From: Caulochytrium protostelioides
Taxonomy: Eukaryota > Chytridiomycota > Caulochytriomycetes > Caulochytriales > Caulochytriaceae
DNA length: 64,000 nt
NCBI GenBank assembly: GCA_003615045.1
Contig: ML014165.1
Coordinates: forward strand, 1 to 64,000
Reading direction: 5' to 3'
The notes under the pieces are model-generated. The model saw only the letters and a list, made by a program, of their open reading frames with translations, had not been told where the DNA came from and did not search any database. The number at the start of each line of letters is the position of its first letter. The stretch's first letter is position 1. This document shows, piece by piece, positions 49,573-59,600 of this stretch. A program made the position numbers and the translations under genes.

Positions 49573-52500
49573 ATGGTTAGGAAGACGCCGTCACCGCCGC
49601 CACCGCCGCAGGTTGCCATGATGGTGGTGCGGTCGGACACGGCCACCACCACGTCCATCTCGCCGCCGGCTAAGCCCTTCCTCCCTGCCCAAGAGCCCAC
49701 TGATCGATCAGCCGCCTGGCCGCTCCAGCCGATGCCCACCCCGACGTCGAATACGATGGCATCCATGCCCATCCACATGCCGCCTATGACCACCGCCTCT
49801 ACCATGCCACCCCCCCTAGGCCTTCATCCTCCCATGCCCTCCCACCAATCGCATCATCACTGGCCGCAGCAACAACAGCAATACCAGCAGCAGCAGCAGC
49901 CGCAATCGTCTTTGGAGCCGTGGGGCGCCCCCCGGCTGCCGATGAAGACCACCACACCCCTCCAGTCGCCACTGTCCAAGAAGGTGTCGGCGCCCTTGTC
50001 CACGAACCCCTCGTCGGCACCCACATCATCGCGGTATGCGGAGACAGCAATAGCCACACCGATCACGCCGACCTCCCTCGACTCGTCGGTCTCGACTGTT
50101 GGCCCCTCGCATCTCCGTCCGCCGGCGCCGGCGCCGGCGCCGCTCCTGAGTTTTGCAACGACCAAACTTTCGCCATCACTCACCGATTTGATGAACGGCC
50201 TCAACCAAGCCGCCGTCGGCGACCTGAGTGACTATGTGGGCGGCGACGAGCTGATGCTCGACCAGAGCGCCGGCATGCGCAATACAGGGGCCGCCTCCGG
50301 CAGCAGCCATCGCGGTCTCGATGGCTCCCAGCACAGGATGCCGCCGTCGACCTCTTTGTCGTTGGAAGCCCTCCCGAATCGGGTCTCAGTTCCGTCGAGC
50401 ACCTCCGGCATGGCGAGGCTTTCTCACCCCGCTTCATTCTCCACTGCATCGATGGCGCCGTCCACCGTATCGGCGCGGGCGCCGTCGACCGTGCGTCATG
50501 GGGCGGCCTCACAGCCAGACCACCCGTCCACGAAGGCGGCGTCTACGCGTGTGTCAGGACGTGGCACGATAATGGCGATGCCGCCTTCCTCGTCCCACTT
50601 CGCCTCGTCTGCCACGACATCGGTCCCCGCAGCTCGGGCTGAAACCAGATCAACGACGATGGCATCTGCAAAGATGGTGGCCACGACGGCGACGGCGACG
50701 ACGGCAACCACGATGTCGATCGCTCCGACCGCCTCGGCCGCCGCGGCACCGAAAACCACGCTGGCGTCGCTGCCTATTGAGAAAGTGCCGCGACCACCGA
50801 ACTCGTTTATGACGTTTCGCATGGACAAGCAGCACGCGGTACTCGCGTCGTACCCGGATGCTAACAACATGGACATCAGCAAGATCATTGGTGCCATGTG
50901 GCGCGATGCCGACCCGGCTGTCAAGCAGATCTATCGCGAGCGTGCCGAGGAAGGTCGACGCCTCCACCGTGAGCGCTTCCCCGGGTATCACTACACGCCA
51001 GGCATCAAGAAACGCATTTACAAGGACGTCGACTATGGTTGTGGCCAGCCGAAGCAAATCCGAGCCACAAACTCGACACGAATGAGGACACGTCGTCCCA
51101 CGAATGCTGCTGCCAGTACGTCTTCGGCGCCGGCCACGACCGCTGGGGCGACAATGACCGCATCGAGCAGCGCCGCCGTCGCGGAGAATGCTGTCGTCAA
51201 GCAGCGTCATCGGCGCTCCGTCTCCAAGCCCCCGGCATCCGGGCTGTCGCAGTCCGCGTTCGCATCGACGTCGACGTCGACGTCGTCAACCACTGCGAGC
51301 ACCTCGGCTCTGTCATCCACGTCGTCCACGACGGGAGCACCACCTCCGCGATCCTTGCCACGTGGACCGTCACCCTCGCATATGCCCGAGCCGGATGCGA
51401 TACCGCGGACCGTGCCGCGATCTCACCCGCACACCCAAACCGCGAAGGCGGCCCCTGGCGGTCGCCGCCGTCTCGCGACCCGTGCGTCTGGGAAAGTCAC
51501 GACGACTTCACCGTCTTCCATGATGCTGCTGTCGACGGCAAACGACGCGCAGGATGCGCCGGCGCCATCGCATGCCCTGGCGGCCGGCAAGGCGGCCCAG
51601 CGATCCCATTTCCCGTCGCCCACGACGCCCCCGCGGGGGTTCCGTGCGATGGAGACCTCAGTGGGCGTGATCCCGGACGTGTCGCCGCCCCACAACCCTC
51701 TCGCTGGGATGTCGTCGACGCCAGCACCGTCCCTCTCGATGGCCCCTACAGCTGCCAACGCGACCGTGACGCCGGCGACAGCGACAACATTCACGGCGGT
51801 GCGCACGCCGGCCGTGACCATGACCCCGACGTCATTGCAGGCGCCCGTCATGCTGTCGCCGCTCGCCACGACACCGCCGTTCGGTTCTGCCATGATCCCG
51901 CTCCAGCTCCCACAACAAGCGCACGGCACGCAGCCGAGGCCAGTGCATCATCGTCCGAGCAGGACCCCTGCCGCCGCGTTCGCGCCCCCGGCCCCGATCG
52001 GCATGGAAGGGCCCTTTGACCGTCTCTGGCCCAGAGTCCCGGACTTTTCAAACTCAGCCGCCGCCGCCTCCGCCGCCAATCTCCGCATCGACACGCGCTG
52101 CACGACCGCTCACGTGCCGCCTGCTGCGCCTTATGCGCCAACCTTGGCCTTCCCGGACCCGCTTGCCGCACCCGCCGTCATGGCGCCGGTCCCCCCACCG
52201 CCGCCGGCCCCCATGCCCGCCCAGGCCGTCTACCCGCCGTCGATCCTCACGACGACGCCGATCGGCACGGAACCCCGTCTGCATGCGCCACCGTTCCAGT
52301 CGATGCCGGCGGCGGGCATTGTCTCGCCAAGCGAGATGCCTGCATCGATGTTCGCATGGTCGAGTCTCTCGCCTGTGAGCTTACCAAGCAATGCGTCGCT
52401 CTCGCTCGTCTCGCCCTCCAGCAGCACGAGCTTCGGAAGACTGCCCACGATGGACATAATGCCCGCCGCGACATCGTTTCAATCGTCGTCGACCTCGTCC

Positions 52501-53808
52501 TATTCGTCGACCTCGTCGTCGTCGACCGCATCGATGTCGCGGGACTCCACGTCGATGCTGTCGTCGACATTATCGTCGCAATCGCCAGCGTCATCGATGT
52601 CAACCTCGTCGGGGCCATCGGCCGCATCATGCTTTGGCTTTGGCGAGTCGGCGTATCCAACATCGACATCCATGACCGCGATCCCATCCGCGGCCGTGCC
52701 GATGCAGACTGCAATGCCGAGCGGCGTTCCGGCAGAACATCTGCTGAATCGTCTGCCCAACGCGCCCTATCGGCCGGCGGCCCCGCTTCAGGCTAGTGCA
52801 GCCTCCGGGCTCATCTCGCCGCGGTTTGCATGGCTGCCCGCGCTGAAAACTACTGACATGGCGGCGCCGACGACCGCCGTCTCCATTTCGATACCCTCGG
52901 CGCCTGCGGCCATGGCCATGGCTGGCACGATGGGCGAGACGGGGTCCACAGCGCTGCGGAACGAGCGTGCCGCACCGACCGACCCTGGGGCCTTGGATCT
53001 CAGTCTAGACTTGGGCCTTAAGTACACGTCCATCGACACGCTCATTCCGACGGCGGCCTTCGGCAGGGCGCCGGCCGTCCTGTCGACGCCGGGCCAAACG
53101 TTGGGCGACACCGCTGAGCACTGGACACAGAGGGACGCCGAGGCGCTGGATCGGCTCATGTCGCCGGTGCGCTCTGACAGCGATGGCGGCAGCGGCAATG
53201 GCGGCGACCGCGGACTCGGCCGCATCGTCGAGACCGGCGCCACCGGGACGGCACCGGACGGCCACGTGGCACCGGCGGCGTTTGTGGCGTCGCCGATGGC
53301 GATGGGAGTGAGGCTGGCGACGCCTCATGGCGGGTCCTTCGTGGCGACGCCGCCGTCGCTCCTTGTCTCGAGCACATGCCGTCTCGACCCTTCGGGACCC
53401 CACGGCGGCGGGTATTCCCCGAGCCGCGGCTACGTCGGCGGCGACGTCCGCTTGCCAAAAACGCCTTGGGGATCGCATGAGACGCGGTCGCCCCACTACC
53501 ACCCTTACCGGCAGCGCGCCCACCCGCCGTCCCAGCAGCCCTTGGAGCAGCTGTCCCAGCAGCCGTCCCACGCGTCGCAGCAGCTGCAGGATTCTTACAG
53601 GCCGTCGCGCGTTCGTACCTGGCGGGGTGGGAGCAGCCAGGACTTGGACGTTGCCGCGATGGCGGCCGGCTCGTCACCCACCTCGCTAGGATCGTCTTCG
53701 CCCGCCGTGGGGGCGGCCGCCTCACCGACGGCAGACCAGACAGCGCAGTCGATCGCCGTCATGACCCGTGCCGCCGACATGATGATTGACGAGCTTCTGG
53801 GCCATTAA
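49573..53808 (+). CDS. MATA-HMG-box transcription factor (1,411 aa)
   Basis: A single HMG box at about residues 404-476 starts KVPRPPNSFMTFRMDKQ and continues NMDISKIIGAMWRDADPAVK and ERFPGYHYTP. The R-P-x-N-x-F, the N-x-x-I-S-x-I-x-G-x-x-W core and the H-x-x-x-x-P-x-Y-x-Y-x-P end are the signature of the sequence-specific MATA-HMG/SOX-like class, not of HMGB proteins. In fungi this class includes mating-type regulators (sexP/sexM, MATa-2) and Ste11/Prf1-type regulators of mating and meiosis. A basic stretch (KKRIYKD, then RMRTRR) may be a nuclear signal. The rest is Ser/Thr/Pro/Ala-rich disorder with Gln/His runs. The length is far above the usual 200-500 aa. ATG 49573 opens the frame; in-frame ATGs follow from 49618. 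No intron is seen inside the box. Confidence 0.85.
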   Translation: MVRKTPSPPPPPQVAMMVVRSDTATTTSISPPAKPFLPAQEPTDRSAAWPLQPMPTPTSNTMASMPIHMPPMTTASTMPPPLGLHPPMPSHQSHHHWPQQQQQYQQQQQPQSSLEPWGAPRLPMKTTTPLQSPLSKKVSAPLSTNPSSAPTSSRYAETAIATPITPTSLDSSVSTVGPSHLRPPAPAPAPLLSFATTKLSPSLTDLMNGLNQAAVGDLSDYVGGDELMLDQSAGMRNTGAASGSSHRGLDGSQHRMPPSTSLSLEALPNRVSVPSSTSGMARLSHPASFSTASMAPSTVSARAPSTVRHGAASQPDHPSTKAASTRVSGRGTIMAMPPSSSHFASSATTSVPAARAETRSTTMASAKMVATTATATTATTMSIAPTASAAAAPKTTLASLPIEKVPRPPNSFMTFRMDKQHAVLASYPDANNMDISKIIGAMWRDADPAVKQIYRERAEEGRRLHRERFPGYHYTPGIKKRIYKDVDYGCGQPKQIRATNSTRMRTRRPTNAAASTSSAPATTAGATMTASSSAAVAENAVVKQRHRRSVSKPPASGLSQSAFASTSTSTSSTTASTSALSSTSSTTGAPPPRSLPRGPSPSHMPEPDAIPRTVPRSHPHTQTAKAAPGGRRRLATRASGKVTTTSPSSMMLLSTANDAQDAPAPSHALAAGKAAQRSHFPSPTTPPRGFRAMETSVGVIPDVSPPHNPLAGMSSTPAPSLSMAPTAANATVTPATATTFTAVRTPAVTMTPTSLQAPVMLSPLATTPPFGSAMIPLQLPQQAHGTQPRPVHHRPSRTPAAAFAPPAPIGMEGPFDRLWPRVPDFSNSAAAASAANLRIDTRCTTAHVPPAAPYAPTLAFPDPLAAPAVMAPVPPPPPAPMPAQAVYPPSILTTTPIGTEPRLHAPPFQSMPAAGIVSPSEMPASMFAWSSLSPVSLPSNASLSLVSPSSSTSFGRLPTMDIMPAATSFQSSSTSSYSSTSSSSTASMSRDSTSMLSSTLSSQSPASSMSTSSGPSAASCFGFGESAYPTSTSMTAIPSAAVPMQTAMPSGVPAEHLLNRLPNAPYRPAAPLQASAASGLISPRFAWLPALKTTDMAAPTTAVSISIPSAPAAMAMAGTMGETGSTALRNERAAPTDPGALDLSLDLGLKYTSIDTLIPTAAFGRAPAVLSTPGQTLGDTAEHWTQRDAEALDRLMSPVRSDSDGGSGNGGDRGLGRIVETGATGTAPDGHVAPAAFVASPMAMGVRLATPHGGSFVATPPSLLVSSTCRLDPSGPHGGGYSPSRGYVGGDVRLPKTPWGSHETRSPHYHPYRQRAHPPSQQPLEQLSQQPSHASQQLQDSYRPSRVRTWRGGSSQDLDVAAMAAGSSPTSLGSSSPAVGAAASPTADQTAQSIAVMTRAADMMIDELLGH

Positions 53809-54534
53809 ATCCATGTATCTTCGACGTTTCTTCTAGCACTCGCTCGCGGTGGTTGGGACAGCCCGTCTCGCGGCGGAGGGTCACGACCCATCGTGGCCGT
53901 CGAGCGCCCGATGATCCCTTTTGCATGAGCTAACGGGGCTGCTCGGGGGCTCGGGATGTGTGGCGCAGCCCAGCGCGACTGGCGGCCAAAGCACCCTTTG
54001 TCACTTTTCACCTTTCGGCGTCACGCCTCGCTTGAAGCGCCGCGGAGCCCCCTTCAGCTTCGGGGCGGCGATGGCGGTGGCGGTAACCGCGATGCCGGCG
54101 GCGGGAGCCGCGAAGCCGGCGGTGGTCCGATGGCCGCCGGAGGATCGGGCCTTGCCAGCACCCGGATGGTCGGTCTTTTGGTCGCCGACGCCGCCGGCGA
54201 ACCCCGTGCCGCCACAGGATGAACCCTGTCGGCCGTCTCAGGGGCATGCAGATCAAGACGGCAGCTCGCCGCATCGACCGAAGTTCCGACGTAGCCGCCA
54301 CGATCCGCCGCCGACCCGCCTCCCGGGCCGCCCGGGCCTGCTCCGCGTGCTCGTCACCCCGGATCGCGCGCGTCAAGCGCTGCCGCTCCCGCACCACCGG
54401 TATCCACCGATCCCACCGCAACCCATCGATCCTGCTCTCCATGCGACGACGCGCGCGCCCTCGGCTGCCGTGAGCGCTGCCTGTACCTTCGCTGCCTCTT
54501 GCCGCTGACCCGGCGCTCGGCGGAGTCGCTCGCC
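53809..54534. other. intergenic stretch, HMG gene 3' flank and HEM25 promoter
   Basis: Only overlapping Arg/Ala/Pro ORFs, none with a domain. Confidence 0.45.
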
Positions 54535-55875
54535 ATGGCAGCCGCCGTGGCCCATGCGCCGGCCGCCGCGGCTGGCGAGACCTCAGGCCACGGCGGCTCC
54601 GCCACCGCGGTCAGCCCCCGGCACCACGCGATGCCGGCCGACACCGCCGGTAATGCCACCGCTGGCCCGTCCACCGCGGCGGCGCGCGTCGTTGGCCGGC
54701 CAGCCGCGGCAGTCTCGCTCCCGTTGCCGCCGAACCCGTCCCATCTCTCCCGCCAGTCGCAGTTCATTCTCAGCGGCGCGTTCGCGGGCCTCGTGAGCTG
54801 CGTGGCGCTGCAGCCGCTCGATCTGATCAAGACGCGCCTGCAGCAGCAGCAGCAGCAGCAGCAGCAGCCGTCCGTGACGATGGTCGCTTCGTCGCCGTCG
54901 GCGTCCCGGCCGTGGCATCGGATCCCGCTGGTGCACACCGCGGCCTCCGTCGTGCAGGCCGACGGCGTCCGCGGCCTGTGGCGCGGTACGACGCCGTCTG
55001 TCCTGCGCAACGGACCCGGAATCGCGCTCTACTTTGTGGTCCTGGAGGACCTGCGTGCCCGGCTCAATACGCTCGCGGCGCGGCCCGCCGTCCGCGCCTA
55101 CCTGGCAGCGGCGTCCGCGGCGCCGGCGGCGGCCGCGGCGGGAGCGACTGACGGTCTGCTGACGCGGGCCCTGCGCGGCGGCGACACGCTCATCAACGGC
55201 GTCTCTGGCGTCACGGCGCGCGGCCTGGTCAGCATGATTATGATGCCCGTGAGCGTGGTGAAGGTGCGCTACGAATCGAGCTGGTACCGCTACCCGTCGA
55301 TGGCGCACGCCGCGAGCGACATCATGGCCACGAACGGCGTTCGCGGGTTCTTTGCCGGCGCGGGCGCCACCGTCCTGCGTGACGCGCCGTACTCGGGGCT
55401 CTACCTCATGCTCTACGAGCAGCTGCGCCGCGGCATCACGGCTGCCAGCGGGTCCGGCACGCGGCCCGCGACCACGGCCGTCGCTTCGCCGCCGCCGTCC
55501 CCTGCCTCCACCTCGCGCGCACCGACGCCACGGGTGCCGGACCCGACGCTCGTGGTGAACCTCGTATCGGCCGGTCTGAGCTCTGTGCTGGCGACCGCTG
55601 TCACACAGCCCTTCGATCTCCTCCGATGCCGGCAGCAGCTGCAGAACCGGGGCCGGCCCGTGGCGCAGCACGCCGCGGGGACCGCCGCCGCCGCCGGCTC
55701 CCTCGGGGCGCGACTGCGCCACACGCTGCCGTGGGCCATGGTGGCGCTCATTCGGCAGGACGGCGTGCGGGTCATGTTTGCCGGCATCCTGCCGCGGCTG
55801 CTGCGCAAAGGCCTCAGCTCGGCGATCACGTGGGCGCTCTACGAAGAAAGCCTTAAGTGGCTCGAACGGACGTGA
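54535..55875 (+). CDS. HEM25: mitochondrial glycine carrier Hem25/SLC25A38 type
   Basis: 446-aa mitochondrial carrier of the SLC25A38/Hem25 type, which imports glycine for the first step of haem synthesis. The three signature repeats are QPLDLIKTRLQ, MPVSVVKVRYES and QPFDLLRCRQQLQ. Family-specific strings include GLWRGTTPSVLRNGPGIALY, ARGLVSMIMMPVSVVKVRYE and GFFAGAGATVLRDAPYSGLY. The first matrix loop carries a polyglutamine run (nine Gln, CAG repeat 54841-54867). Ala/Pro/Ser-rich insertions and a 70-residue low-complexity N terminus make it longer than the usual 300 aa. ATG 54535 (cgccATGg) is the first ATG in frame. Single exon. Confidence 0.94.
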   Translation: MAAAVAHAPAAAAGETSGHGGSATAVSPRHHAMPADTAGNATAGPSTAAARVVGRPAAAVSLPLPPNPSHLSRQSQFILSGAFAGLVSCVALQPLDLIKTRLQQQQQQQQQPSVTMVASSPSASRPWHRIPLVHTAASVVQADGVRGLWRGTTPSVLRNGPGIALYFVVLEDLRARLNTLAARPAVRAYLAAASAAPAAAAAGATDGLLTRALRGGDTLINGVSGVTARGLVSMIMMPVSVVKVRYESSWYRYPSMAHAASDIMATNGVRGFFAGAGATVLRDAPYSGLYLMLYEQLRRGITAASGSGTRPATTAVASPPPSPASTSRAPTPRVPDPTLVVNLVSAGLSSVLATAVTQPFDLLRCRQQLQNRGRPVAQHAAGTAAAAGSLGARLRHTLPWAMVALIRQDGVRVMFAGILPRLLRKGLSSAITWALYEESLKWLERT

Positions 55876-56085
55876 TCGCCGCTTCTCTCCAGGTTTAGTC
55901 TCGTGACGCATCGTTGACGGGGCAATGCTTCGTGACAGTGTCGATGTGGACGCACACTTAACCGAAACTCCGACGCCCCTGGGGACCACCGGATCACCGC
56001 TTTGCTTCTCCGCGCGACCAGCCAGCGTGATCAGCGCCGTCCCATCGCCTACCCGGACCACTCCTATTGAACCCACCCAGACAGG

Positions 56086-56499
56086 ATGCCGTCTCCATCC
56101 CCCACAGCAACCTCCTCCTCCACCACCTCGTATCTGCAGAAGCGGGCCGAGGAGGAGTATCTGATGGAAGAGCTGCTGGCCGATCGCGCTCTCTTGCGCC
56201 AACACCAGGCCCACGTCGCCGTCAACCAGGAAGCGCAGGCTGTGCTCGCCGAGCCGTCGCAGGGCGGCGCCGTCGGGCCCTCCGACTCTCACGTGTGGTT
56301 CCTCGCCGGCCACGTGTTCCTCGCCCTGCCGACGGCGACCTGCGCCGACTTGATCGCGCAGCAGCAGCAAGCGCTGGACCGCGCCGCGCAAGAGACCCGT
56401 GCCCGCCTCGCGACCCGCGAGGACGCTCTCAACCGGCTGCGCCAGCAGCAGGCCGACGGCCGCGGCCGCCTCGATTTCTCGCAGCTCCCGCTCTCCTAA
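56086..56499 (+). CDS. small PDRG1/prefoldin-like protein
   Basis: 137 aa with two coiled-coil helices flanking a short beta segment. The first helix is YLQKRAEEEYLMEELLADRA and so on; the core is HVWFLAGHVFLALPTATCAD; the second helix is LIAQQQQALDRAAQETRARL onward. The W-x-x-x-G-x-x-F-x-x-L-P core followed by a charged helix is typical of PDRG1 and the prefoldin-beta superfamily; PDRG1 is part of the R2TP/prefoldin-like co-chaperone complex. Prefoldin subunit 4 is the main alternative. ATG 56086 (acaggATGc) starts just ahead of the first helix. It is convergent with the kinase gene, whose stop lies 146 bp away. Confidence 0.6.
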   Translation: MPSPSPTATSSSTTSYLQKRAEEEYLMEELLADRALLRQHQAHVAVNQEAQAVLAEPSQGGAVGPSDSHVWFLAGHVFLALPTATCADLIAQQQQALDRAAQETRARLATREDALNRLRQQQADGRGRLDFSQLPLS

Positions 56500-56645
56500 A
56501 CCCCATCCTGTCCCCATCGCCGTGGCCAGCGGGCCTCGTCGCGTCGATGAACCTATCTCAAGTATATCAAAAAGAAAGAAAAAAGGAAAAATCTCACCGA
56601 AAAACAAACCAAACCAAAACGAAACCAATCGGAGACTACTATGCA
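56500..56645. other. A-rich convergent 3' interval
   Basis: 146 bp between two facing stop codons, with a long A-rich run (56567-56630) that stands out sharply from the GC-rich neighbours. Read on the minus strand it is T-rich, fitting 3' UTR ends. No gene. Confidence 0.6.
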
Positions 56646-59600
56646 TTAAGCCGCCGGGTTGAGCGAGCCGGTCGGAGGGCGCACGACGACGGTCGGCAGA
56701 CGCGGCAGCGGCGGCGACGGGACGCGGGTGCCGGACAGCGCGGTATCGACTGACGGCGAGGCGCGGAACCGCGGCGCCGTTGTCACGGCGCGGGCGAGCC
56801 CCGTCTTGGTCGGCGGCGTGCCTGCGTGCGTGTGCGTGTGCGTATGTGTCCACGCGGCGCCCATCGTGAAGGGTTTCTTGAGCCACCGCTTCCAGGCGCT
56901 GATGACGCTCTGCTGGAAGGGGCGGCTCGTGGACGACGACGCGGAGGGCGAGGGCAGCGGCGAGGGCAGCGGCGAGGCCGACGGCGGGGTCGAGGCGCGC
57001 GGCGGCAGCGACGCGCGGGCCGGGACCTGCTGCAGCGAAGCGGACAGCGAGGCGGATGGCGATGCCGGGCTCGAGGCCGACGGGGACAGCACGTGCGGCG
57101 GCGCGCGGCTCGAGGCAGGCGAGAGCTCGGCCGGGGACGGCGCCGGCGACGACGCGGACGCCGGCAGGATCACCACGGGCTTGTCGGCCGCGGCGACCCT
57201 CGCCGACGCGGTGCTGACGGTGACGACGCCCGCGGCCGGCACGTCCGTGACCCAGCGCGGAGACTGGCCGTCTGAAGACATGCCGCTCTGCGTCCGGTGC
57301 GACCCCGTCGCGTCGCTCGGGTCGACCGTGACGTTGCCGTCAACGCCGGCGCTCGGCAGCGGGCCCGGCGCGGTCGCGGTCGCGGTCGCGGTCGCGGTCG
57401 CGGTCGCGGTCGCGGTCGCTAGCGTGGAGATCGCCGTGGACGCCGTGGACGCCAGGGCCGTCATGCCCACTGTATCGTGGCTCAGCCGCGCTTCATCGTG
57501 GGGGCCGGCCGCGACCGCGTCGTGGCGAACGGCGCGCATCGTCGTCGCCGCGGAACAAAGAGACCTCGACTCGCAGCCAGGCCTGGTGGGCGATGACGGT
57601 GGCGCTGGCGACGTCGGCGACGAGGTGGCCGGCATCGCAACGGCCAGAGTGGAAAGCGCCGCGTCATCGGCGGCCGCAGACGCGCTCGAGCCGTCGACGT
57701 GGACCGTGTCCAAGACCATCGAGGGCGGCGTGGACGTCGCTTCGGCCACGGCAGCCGCTGTGAGAGGCGCCGTCGCGGCCGTGTCCGATCGCGGCGGCGG
57801 CGCATCTGCTGCCGTGGACGTCGAAGCAACACCCTGTGCCAACGCGGCGCGGCGCGCGGCGGCGCTGCGTCGCGGCTCCATCATTGTCTTGGCGCGCGCC
57901 AGCATCGTCGGACGCGCGGTCGGCGCCAGCATGGGAGCCGGCATCGGCGGCGTCGGCGTCGCGCCCGCCACGAACAGCGACGGCGACCCGGAGGGACTTG
58001 CGCTCCCGTCAGAAACACGCGGGAGCCGTGACGGCGTCGCGGCCTCATGGGCTGCGACGGTCGTGCTCGGGCTCGGCACGAGGGCGCCCGCCGCCGTGGC
58101 GCTCGCCGGCTTTTTGTCGCGGGACCAAAAGCGGGGCACGCTGATGCTCACGCTGCGCTGGAGCGGGCCCCGGGCCGACCGCGTCGAGCCCGCCCCCGCG
58201 CTCATGGGCGACGCGTGGCCCGAATACAACGGCGTCGGATCCGTCGCCGTCGCCGTCGGATCCTTCGGCATGTTGGAGGCTTCCTTGCCGGTGCCGGTGC
58301 CGGTGTCCGCCGGCAGCTCCAGAGAGGGGCCGTGGCCGAGCGCGCCTGAGGACGGCGACGGCACGACCCGCTTCGCGTGACGCCACAGCGAGCCAAAGAC
58401 TTTGTGGCCGGTCGTGACGGTGCGCTTCAGCCGACGGTCGCGCGCCATGGCGCTCGCGGCGGGCGTCGCCGCCTTGCCCGCGCCGTCCAACATCAGCAGG
58501 AAATCAGGGGGCGCTTCCGGTGAAGCGACGCCGGCGAGCAGGGACTCGGGCGCCGACGTCGACAACGTGGCCGTCGTCGTGGCCGCAGCGATGGGAATGA
58601 CTTGAGGAGCGGTCGCGGCCGCCGCCGCGCCATACGTCGCCGCCGCCGTCGCCGCTGTGGGTGTCGCTGCGGCCGTCGTTGTCGTGCCGTCCGAAGGCGC
58701 CAGCGTGGCCACCATGTCGGGCGGCCCACGACTGTGCGGGCTGTCGGCGTCTCCGACGCCTTCCATCCCAGGGAACACCGGCTCGTGGTCGCCGCCGAGC
58801 TCAGAGGGCTTGCGCAGCGTCTTGGCCGCCTTCGGCTTCTTGCTCTTGGTCTTGGTCACGCGGCGGCCGACCTTGAGGGCGGCATGGGCGGCGGCCGACG
58901 CGGCGCTCGGGAAAAAGAAGCCGCGGTCCTCGGCGGCGGCGGCGGCGTCCACGGCGGGGCCCGGGCCGTAGATCGAGGTGGGGCCGTGACTGGGGGTATG
59001 CGTCGCGCGATGCTGCGCGCTGCGGCCGCTCGTGCTCGGCGAAAAGGAAAAAGGGAACGAAAAGAAGGAGCTCGGCCCCGGCGCGCCGTTGGCATCCAGC
59101 GAGGCCGCGGCGTGCTTGCTGGCGCGCCGCGGGATCGGCTGTGCAGCGCTGCGCTGCATGAGACGGTCGGCGCGGTCGGCGGCGGCCGCGTCGGCGGCCG
59201 CGGCGTGGCGCTGCACCATGTTCGCCGCGACCGCAGGCTCCATCCAGAACGGCACGTCTTCCTCCAGCAGGCGGATCCACTCGGCCAGGCTGAGCCGCTG
59301 CGCGGGATCGAGTACGAGCACGCGGCGCAGCGCCGCTTCGAGTTGGGTCGTGATCTGGAGACGGCGGCGGCAGGCGTCACGGTCAAAGTCGGAGACGAAG
59401 GGGCGCGCGTAGCCCGACCGCGACGACGACGGGCGGTCCAGCGACGGCACGCCCGTCGTCGCCGTTGCCGTCGCCGGCGCCGGCGCGGGTGCCGCGGTCG
59501 TGGCCATAGCCGCCGCAGTGGGCACCGCCGCTGCGGTCGTGGTAGTGGTCGCATCGTCGGCCGTCATCAGAGACGCTACAGAAGCCGAGAGTGGGGCCGC

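Noticed and set aside
54583-56886. 767-codon minus-strand ORF
   Set aside because: It lies antisense to both HEM25 and the prefoldin-like gene and runs into the kinase 3' end in the wrong frame.
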